From Alcanivorax sp. UBA4485 (lineage in GTDB: Bacteria > Pseudomonadota > Gammaproteobacteria > Pseudomonadales > Alcanivoracaceae), in the NCBI GenBank assembly GCA_002389055.1, contig DGNT01000022.1:1-5007 (forward strand): DNA of 5,007 bases. The letters run 5' to 3'. Below are positions 1 through 5,007 of the stretch, piece after piece. Position 1 is the first letter of the stretch, and every line of letters begins with the position of its first letter. The notes under the pieces were generated by a model, which saw only the letters and a list, made by a program, of their open reading frames with translations, was not told where the DNA came from and searched no databases. Made by a program: the position numbers and the translations under genes.

Positions 1-1718
<1,718 letters not shown>

Positions 1719-1721
1719 TTA

Positions 1722-1736
1722 TTGTCGGGGCCGGCC
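1722..1736 (+). repeat. Degenerate copy of the REP outer end next to doublet A
   Basis: TTGTCGGGGCCGGCC resembles TTGTGGGAGCGGCC, the duplicated outer end seen in front of the REP copy inside the Nudix gene (3908-3921). It directly abuts the outer boundary of doublet A. The match is imperfect and short, so this is a tentative call made because two other copies show the same arrangement. Confidence 0.4.
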
Positions 1737-1872
1737 CTTGTGGGAGCGGGCCCAGCCCGCGAAAGGCCGGCAAAAGCCGGCCGGCAGGATCCCAGAGACA
1801 CCACTAATCAGGCCTCTGGTATCCTGCCGGGTGGCTTCGCCACCCTTTCGCGAGCAGGCTCGCTCCCACAAG
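1737..1872. repeat. Inverted REP doublet A (REPIN/BIME-like) between secA and argJ
   Basis: Two related half-elements face each other: left arm 1737-1799 on +, right arm 1813-1872 on -. Each arm reads CTTGTGGGA, hairpin 1, GAAA, hairpin 2, then GGCAGGAT.CCAGAG toward the centre. In the left arm hairpin 1 is GCGGGC/GCCCGC (1746-1751 with 1755-1760) and hairpin 2 is GGCCGGC/GCCGGCC (1765-1771 with 1776-1782). In the right arm they are GCGAGC/GCTCGC (1850-1855 with 1858-1863) and GGGTGGC/GCCACCC (1829-1835 with 1839-1845). The stems differ between arms but each pairs with itself. REP doublets of this kind are known to be spread by RAYT (TnpA-REP) proteins encoded elsewhere in the genome; none is encoded here. 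No U-tract follows, so it is not a classical terminator, but in the mRNA it should form strong structures downstream of secA and in the argJ leader. Confidence 0.9.
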
Positions 1873-1892
1873 CTCGCGCTTACCGGCGCCTG

Positions 1893-1897
1893 AAGGA
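1893..1897 (+). promoter_or_regulatory. Shine-Dalgarno site of argJ
   Basis: AAGGA lies six bases before the ATG at 1904 and supports that start. The 31 bases between the REP doublet and the ATG hold this site and no recognisable promoter, so argJ is probably read from secA or from a promoter further upstream, through the repeat. Confidence 0.8.
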
Positions 1898-1903
1898 AAA
1901 GGT

Positions 1904-3106
1904 ATGACACAGACAGAATGGTTTCCCGTTAATGGCGTGAAGCTGGCCGCCATCGCGGCGGGCATCAAGAAGCCCAACAAAAAGGATTTGGTGGTCATTG
2001 AGCTGGCCGAGGGCAGCCGCGCCGCCGGCGTGTTCACCACCAACCGCTTCCAGGCGGCGCCGGTGCAGGTGGCACGCCGCAACCTGGCCGAGAAAGCGCC
2101 CCGCTATCTGATGATCAACACCGGCTACGCCAACGCGGGCACCGGCGACAAGGGCCACGCCTACTGCGAGGAAACCTGCCTGCTGCTGTCCGAGCTGGCG
2201 CACTGCGCGCCCTCGGAAGTGCTGCCGTTCTCCACCGGTGTGATCGGCGCCACCTTCCCCATGGAACCCTTCGAGGAAGGCCTGCCGCTGGCCCTGGACG
2301 ACCTCAGTGAGCACCACTGGGGCCGCGCCGCCGAAGGCATCATGACCACCGACACGGTGCCCAAGGTGGCCAGCCGGCGCATTGAGCTGGACGGCGACAC
2401 CATCACCATCACCGGTATCGCCAAGGGCGCCGGCATGATCAAGCCCAACATGGCCACCATGCTGGGGTTCATCGCCACCGACGCCAACGTGTCCCAACCG
2501 CTGCTCGACCAGTGGGTGAAGACCCTGGCGGACCGCTCCTTTAACCGCATCACCGTGGACGGCGACACCTCCACCAACGACGCCTGCATGCTGATCGCCA
2601 GCGGCCAGGTGGGCGCCGAGATCAACGACCGCGCCGACCGTAACGCGGAGCTGCTCTACCAGGCCCTGGAAACCGTGTTCGTGGAGCTGGCCCAGGCGCT
2701 GATCCGCGACGCCGAAGGCGCCACCAAGTTCGTCTCCATCGAAGTGTCCGGCGCGCGCAGCGACCGGGACGCGCAGATCGTCGCCGAGACCATCGGCCAC
2801 TCGCCGCTGGTGAAGACCGCGCTGTTCGCCTCCGACCCGAACTGGGGGCGCATTCTCGCCGCCGTGGGCCGCGCGCCCATCGAGACCCTGGACGTGAACA
2901 AAGTGGCGGTGTGGCTCAGTGAAGTGGAACTGGTGCGCGAAGGCGGCGTCGCCGACAGCTACACCGAAGAGCAGGGCGCCGCGGTAATGGCCCGCCCGGA
3001 AATCACCATCCGCGTGGACCTCGGCGCCGGCGACGGCACCGGCCAGGTGTGGACCTGCGACTTCAGCTACGACTACGTCAAGATCAACGCCGAATACCGC
3101 ACCTGA
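1904..3106 (+). CDS. argJ: Glutamate N-acetyltransferase / amino-acid acetyltransferase ArgJ
   Basis: ArgJ moves the acetyl group from N-acetylornithine to glutamate, which regenerates acetylglutamate and releases ornithine for arginine synthesis; bifunctional members also use acetyl-CoA. The 400-residue length is normal for the family. Family blocks seen are NTGYANAGTG (72-81), FSTGVIGATFP (109-119), the self-cleavage region KGAGMIKPNMATMLGF (174-189), DGDTSTNDA and SDPNWGRI, ending in NAEYRT. The precursor should cut itself between Ala184 and Thr185; Thr185 then becomes the N-terminal nucleophile of the beta chain (about 184 and 216 residues). Whether this enzyme also makes acetylglutamate from acetyl-CoA cannot be read from the sequence. 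The ATG is backed by AAGGA at 1893-1897. The gene is intact and sits between two REP doublets, downstream of secA and upstream of the Nudix gene, all on the same strand. Confidence 0.98.
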   Translation: MTQTEWFPVNGVKLAAIAAGIKKPNKKDLVVIELAEGSRAAGVFTTNRFQAAPVQVARRNLAEKAPRYLMINTGYANAGTGDKGHAYCEETCLLLSELAHCAPSEVLPFSTGVIGATFPMEPFEEGLPLALDDLSEHHWGRAAEGIMTTDTVPKVASRRIELDGDTITITGIAKGAGMIKPNMATMLGFIATDANVSQPLLDQWVKTLADRSFNRITVDGDTSTNDACMLIASGQVGAEINDRADRNAELLYQALETVFVELAQALIRDAEGATKFVSIEVSGARSDRDAQIVAETIGHSPLVKTALFASDPNWGRILAAVGRAPIETLDVNKVAVWLSEVELVREGGVADSYTEEQGAAVMARPEITIRVDLGAGDGTGQVWTCDFSYDYVKINAEYRT

Positions 3107-3107
3107 G

Positions 3108-3252
3108 CTTGTGGGAGCTTGCCTTGCAAGCGAAAGGCCGGCTTGCCGGCCGGCGGGATTCCAGAGACCGTTCTAAAAGCCGTACAAACGGCGTCTCTGG
3201 AATCCTGCCGGGAGCTTCGCTCCCTTTCGCGGGCGGGGCCCGCTCCCACAAG
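3108..3252. repeat. Inverted REP doublet B (REPIN/BIME-like) between argJ and the Nudix gene
   Basis: This is the same architecture as doublet A: left arm 3108-3168 on +, right arm 3192-3252 on -. Left-arm hairpins are GCTTGC/GCAAGC (3117-3122 with 3126-3131) and GGCCGGC/GCCGGCC (3136-3142 with 3145-3151). Right-arm hairpins are GCGGGC/GCCCGC (3229-3234 with 3238-3243) and GGGAGC/GCTCCC (3210-3215 with 3219-3224). The arms meet in a perfect 13-base inverted repeat, GGATTCCAGAGAC against GTCTCTGGAATCC. The central spacer can add a short stem (GCCGT 3179-3183 with ACGGC 3188-3192). The element starts one base after the argJ stop. In RNA it could stabilise the argJ 3' end or lower expression of the Nudix gene; this is inference. 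Confidence 0.92.
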
Positions 3253-3253
3253 A

Positions 3254-3265
3254 CCCGCTCCCAAG
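3254..3265 (-). repeat. Partial second copy of the REP outer end flanking doublet B
   Basis: Read on the - strand this is CTTGGGAGCGGG, a version of the REP outer end CTTGTGGGAGCGGG lacking two bases. It lies one base beyond the right end of doublet B. The same outer-end duplication precedes the REP copy at 3922-3983. Confidence 0.6.
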
Positions 3266-3287
3266 AGACACACCCCGACACGAGCCT

Positions 3288-4283
3288 ATGTCTGAATCTC
3301 TCCCCGAAATAACCGTCGTCGCCGCCATCATCCGTGATCGGCGAGATCGCCTCTGCCTCAGCCGCCGCCCTGAACACAAACACCAGGGCGGCTTGTGGGA
3401 GTTCCCCGGCGGCAAGGTGGAGGAGGGCGAGCCCCTGGAGCAGGCCCTGGCCCGCGAGCTGGATGAAGAACTGGGCATGCACGGCGTGCACTCCCAGCCC
3501 TTCATGACCGTACGTCACCGCTACCCGGACCTGCGCGTGACGCTGCATTTCCGCGAAGTAACCGCTTACACCGGCGAGCCCCACGGTCGCGAAGGCCAGC
3601 CGGTGGAATGGGTGCCGCTGCAGGAGCTCTCCAGCCGCCAGTTCCCCGCCGCCAACCAGCCGGTGGTCACCGCCCTCAAACTGCCCCGGCAGCTGGTGAT
3701 TCCCCCGGAAGGGCTCGGTTACCAGGACGTACTCGCCGGCATCGACCGGCTCGACCCCGACAGCCACGGCCTCTACCTGCGGCAATGGTCGCAAAGCGAC
3801 GCACTCCCCGAGCTCGCCGCCCGCTGCCGCGCGCGCGGCGTCCGCTTCTGGATCCGCGACGACGCCCACCTCGCCACCCGCGAACACGCCTTCGGCCTCC
3901 ACCTGACTTGTGGGAGCGGCCCTTGTGGGAGCGGGCCCGGCCCGCGAAAGGCCGGCGAAGCCGGCCGGCAGGATCCCAGAGATCTTCAAGAGGCCCTCCA
4001 AAACTTCCAAGGCATCCTCTCAGCCTCTTGCCACAACGAACAGGAAATCGCCCAAGCGGTAGAATGGGGCGCCCAAATGGCCACCCTCTCCCCGGTCCAC
4101 GCCACCCCCACGCACCCGGACGCCCAACCCCTGGGCTGGGACCGCTTCCGCGCCCTGGTGGAAGGCAAACCACTGGTGTTCTACGCCCTTGGCGGCGTCA
4201 CCCCCCAAGACCTGGACACAGCCCGCCACCACGGCGCCTTCGGCCTCGCCGGCATCCGCGCCTTTTGGATAAATAACGAATAA
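3288..4283 (+). CDS. MutT-like Nudix hydrolase fused to a thiamine-phosphate-synthase-like domain, with a REP-derived insert
   Basis: Residues 1 to about 132 form a Nudix domain of the MutT type. GGLWEFPGGKVEEGE (34-48) matches the MutT signature, and the Nudix box GX5EX7REUXEEXGU is complete at residues 42-64 with E57, E60 and E61 available for metal binding. The expected activity is removal of 8-oxo-dGTP from the nucleotide pool. Residues from about 137 to 327 form the TMP-synthase/TenI-like domain often fused to MutT in gammaproteobacteria, with GLHLT, SASCHN, LSPV..T.THP, LGW, ALGG and GIRAFW; its own activity in such fusions is not settled. Residues about 208-231, rich in Gly, Pro and Arg with CGSGP repeated, are encoded by a REP half-element and look foreign to the family. 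The ATG has only a weak ribosome site (GAG at 3282-3284). The last codons, INNE and the stop, fall in AT-rich DNA unlike the rest of the gene. The function of the first domain is well supported; that of the second may be damaged. Confidence 0.94.
   Translation: MSESLPEITVVAAIIRDRRDRLCLSRRPEHKHQGGLWEFPGGKVEEGEPLEQALARELDEELGMHGVHSQPFMTVRHRYPDLRVTLHFREVTAYTGEPHGREGQPVEWVPLQELSSRQFPAANQPVVTALKLPRQLVIPPEGLGYQDVLAGIDRLDPDSHGLYLRQWSQSDALPELAARCRARGVRFWIRDDAHLATREHAFGLHLTCGSGPCGSGPGPRKAGEAGRQDPRDLQEALQNFQGILSASCHNEQEIAQAVEWGAQMATLSPVHATPTHPDAQPLGWDRFRALVEGKPLVFYALGGVTPQDLDTARHHGAFGLAGIRAFWINNE
3907..3983 (+). repeat. Single REP half-element C inside the Nudix gene, in frame
   Basis: Bases 3922-3983 nearly match the left arm of doublet A: they differ only at the hairpin 1 loop, the hairpin 2 loop (GAA instead of AAAA) and the last base. 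They are preceded by an extra outer end, CTTGTGGGAGCGGC (3907-3920). Hairpins are GCGGGC/GCCCGC (3931-3936 with 3940-3945) and GGCCGGC/GCCGGCC (3950-3956 with 3960-3966). No inverted partner follows. The segment contains no stop triplet in any of the six frames, which lets the host gene read through it. It adds about 24 codons (residues about 208-231). Exact insertion borders cannot be set without an uninterrupted homologue. Confidence 0.9.
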
Positions 4284-4291
4284 GTTATTTA

Positions 4292-4321
4292 TTGAATCCG
4301 GGATAACTAAAGTGATATAAA
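4292..4321 (+). promoter_or_regulatory. Candidate sigma-70 promoter of hipBA
   Basis: TTGAAT (4292-4297) and TATAAA (4316-4321) are separated by 18 bases, with a TG extended -10 at 4313-4314. Transcription would start near 4328, giving a short leader before the ATG at 4352. It lies in the only clearly AT-rich stretch of the window and separates hipBA from the upstream operon. Confidence 0.6.
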
Positions 4322-4325
4322 TTGA

Positions 4326-4342
4326 CCATCGTATAACGATGG
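4326..4342. promoter_or_regulatory. Perfect 7-base inverted repeat at the hipB transcription start
   Basis: CCATCGT (4326-4332) and ACGATGG (4336-4342) are separated by ATA. The dyad overlaps the predicted start of transcription, operator-like site 3 and the first bases of the ribosome site. It is an alternative or additional repressor target, or a small hairpin at the 5' end of the hipBA mRNA that could hide the ribosome site. Confidence 0.5.
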
Positions 4343-4344
4343 AG
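4341..4344 (+). promoter_or_regulatory. Shine-Dalgarno site of hipB
   Basis: GGAG lies seven bases before the ATG at 4352, and ten before a second in-frame ATG at 4355. The spacing favours 4352. Its GG is the last part of the 4326-4342 dyad. Confidence 0.7.
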
Positions 4345-4351
4345 TTATCTG

Positions 4352-4678
4352 ATGATGTTGCTCCCGGTAGCCAAACAGGTCGCGGCGCTTCGTAAACGCC
4401 TGCGTATGGAGCAGCGGGCTCTGGAGCCGCTGACCGGTCTGAAACAACCTCATATTGCTCGCATAGAAGGCGGGCAAGACGTCCGCCTTTCCACGCTGGA
4501 AAAGCTGGTCAAGGCGCTGGGGGCGGCACTGGTGGTGGTCCCTCGTGATCGGCTCGCCGAGGTACAAGCCCTGCTGAACGCCCCCCCGGGCGATACTCGG
4601 TATGATCAAGGAAGAGATATCTTCGACACCGAGGCGTTTAACCCTTACGCCGATATCGAGGTCCGTGACGATGACTGA
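4352..4678 (+). CDS. hipB: HipB-like XRE-family antitoxin/repressor
   Basis: This is a small helix-turn-helix protein of 108 residues. The XRE/Cro-type domain spans about residues 7-63: an amphipathic first helix (KQVAALRKRLRMEQRALEPLTGL), a recognition-helix region KQPHIARIEGG (31-41) and the closing STLEKLVKALGAALVVVP (47-64). This order and wording are typical of HipB and related antitoxins. The acidic tail of about 40 residues (DIFDTEAFNPYADIEVRDDD) is of unknown role and could contact the toxin. By family knowledge the protein dimerises, binds operators before its own gene and neutralises HipA. The downstream hipA frame overlaps its stop by eight bases, so the two are translationally coupled. 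AT-rich upstream DNA and a separate promoter mark it as an accessory module behind the housekeeping genes. Confidence 0.85.
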   Translation: MMLLPVAKQVAALRKRLRMEQRALEPLTGLKQPHIARIEGGQDVRLSTLEKLVKALGAALVVVPRDRLAEVQALLNAPPGDTRYDQGRDIFDTEAFNPYADIEVRDDD

Positions 4679-5007
4679 GGCCGTCCAAGTACTCGACATC
4701 CGTCTGCACGATACGCGGGTCGGCTACCTGGCCGGGGATCGAGGCGGGCGAAATGCATTCACCTTCGCGCCGGAATACGTCGCCATGGGACCGGCGCGTC
4801 CCACCTTGGGGTTGGCGTTTAATCGCCTGCTTGACGAAGGACCGCCGCCATCACAGCGGAGCAGGCATCGGTTGCCGTCCTGGTTCTCCAATCTATTGCC
4901 GGAAGGCGCTTTGCGGGATCTGGTGGCCAGCCGACTGAAAGTTCACAGCGACAATGAGTTTCCGATACTGGCGGCGTTGGGCGCCGATCTGCCCGGCGCG
5001 GTGAGCG
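4671..5007 (+). CDS. hipA: HipA-like toxin kinase, N-terminal 112 residues (3' end outside window)
   Basis: The frame starts at ATG 4671 inside the end of hipB (ATGACTGA shares start and stop; overlap 4671-4678). GAGG at 4658-4661 serves as ribosome site. It stays open to the right edge. The translation shows the HipA N-terminal (Couple_hipA) pattern: VLDIRLHDTRVGYLAGD followed by FTFAPEYVA, a segment PTLGLAFNRLL, then LPSWFSNLLPEGALRDLVASRLKV and EFPILAALGADLPGAV, matching the family blocks FF.NLLPEG..R and LL..iG.D..GAV. HipA proteins are Ser/Thr kinases; the E. coli toxin phosphorylates glutamyl-tRNA synthetase and causes growth arrest and persistence. The catalytic core lies beyond the window, so activity, target and intactness cannot be judged. 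The order antitoxin then toxin supports the hipBA assignment. Confidence 0.85.
   Translation, partial: MTEAVQVLDIRLHDTRVGYLAGDRGGRNAFTFAPEYVAMGPARPTLGLAFNRLLDEGPPPSQRSRHRLPSWFSNLLPEGALRDLVASRLKVHSDNEFPILAALGADLPGAVS

Larger units (their letters stand above)
4273..4348. promoter_or_regulatory. Three phased operator-like 16-mers before hipB (candidate HipB sites)
   Basis: The pattern ATAAC-N6-GTTAT occurs at 4273-4288 and 4333-4348 (13 of 16 bases identical between them). A weaker version, ATAAC-N6-GATAT, lies at 4303-4318. The three begin exactly 30 bases apart, about three helical turns, so they would lie on one face of the DNA. Site 1 overlaps the Nudix stop codon and lies just upstream of the -35 box; site 2 overlaps the -10 box; site 3 lies past the likely start of transcription and covers the hipB ribosome site. 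HipB proteins are known to repress their own operons by binding several dyads; assigning these sites to this HipB is inference. Alternatively, AT-rich chance similarity could explain part of the pattern. Confidence 0.55.

Noticed and set aside
1746..1782. Rho-independent terminator after secA
   Set aside because: The hairpins are strong but no T-run follows on either strand; the REP explanation fits better.
1719..1910. Small open frames on both strands across the secA-argJ gap
   Set aside because: They are the stop-poor REP arms read as protein; they share the same Gly/Pro/Arg words as the other repeat copies and have no gene-like features.
1880..2800. Long antisense open frame (306 codons) opposite argJ
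   Set aside because: The translation is dominated by Gly, Val and His runs typical of the opposite strand of a GC-rich gene; argJ on the + strand is certain.
1737..3252. CRISPR array
   Set aside because: The repeats are few, inverted in pairs, irregularly spaced and form hairpins; there are no uniform spacers.
3608..4276. Overlapping + frame of 222 codons inside the Nudix gene, and the - frames opposite it
   Set aside because: They are Arg/Pro-rich shadow frames. The Nudix frame has the complete Nudix box and family motifs.
4296..4304. Short palindrome ATCCGGGAT as an E. coli-type HipB operator
   Set aside because: It lacks the TATCC-N8-GGATA spacing known for E. coli HipB; it is short enough to be chance.
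4753..4938. Small + frame of 61 codons near the right end
   Set aside because: It lies in another frame of the hipA gene, whose own frame is open from 4671 to the edge and matches HipA motifs.

Overview
The window is GC-rich, densely coded and reads entirely on the + strand. It looks like a gammaproteobacterial chromosome of the Pseudomonas/Alcanivorax type. That placement is inferred from the SecA and ArgJ sequences, from the fused MutT Nudix/thiamine-phosphate-synthase-like protein, and from REP-type repeats that begin TTGTGGGAGC, as is common in pseudomonads and relatives. A species cannot be named from sequence alone.

Layout: (1) the 3' three-fifths of secA, the preprotein translocase ATPase (1-1718); (2) a 136-bp inverted REP doublet filling most of the secA-argJ gap (1737-1872); (3) a complete argJ for arginine biosynthesis (1904-3106); (4) a second, 145-bp inverted REP doublet starting one base after the argJ stop (3108-3252); (5) a Nudix hydrolase gene, mutT-like with a C-terminal TMP-synthase-like domain (3288-4283), which carries a single REP half-element in frame inside the second domain (3907-3983); (6) an AT-rich regulatory stretch (about 4269-4350) with a promoter and three operator-like 16-mers exactly 30 bp apart; (7) a hipB-like antitoxin gene (4352-4678) overlapping a hipA-like toxin kinase gene (4671 to the window end, incomplete).

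The secA-argJ-mutT part is housekeeping and probably one transcription unit: no clear promoter is visible between these genes, and the gaps are almost wholly repeat sequence. The hipBA pair is a self-contained accessory module with its own promoter, apparently placed directly behind the Nudix gene.

The most notable material is the REP family. Five half-elements within 2.3 kb show compensated stem changes in both hairpins, a consistent left-arm/right-arm difference, and repeated fragments of their outer end. One copy has become about 24 residues of a protein. The second point of interest is the evenly phased operator-like array in front of hipBA.
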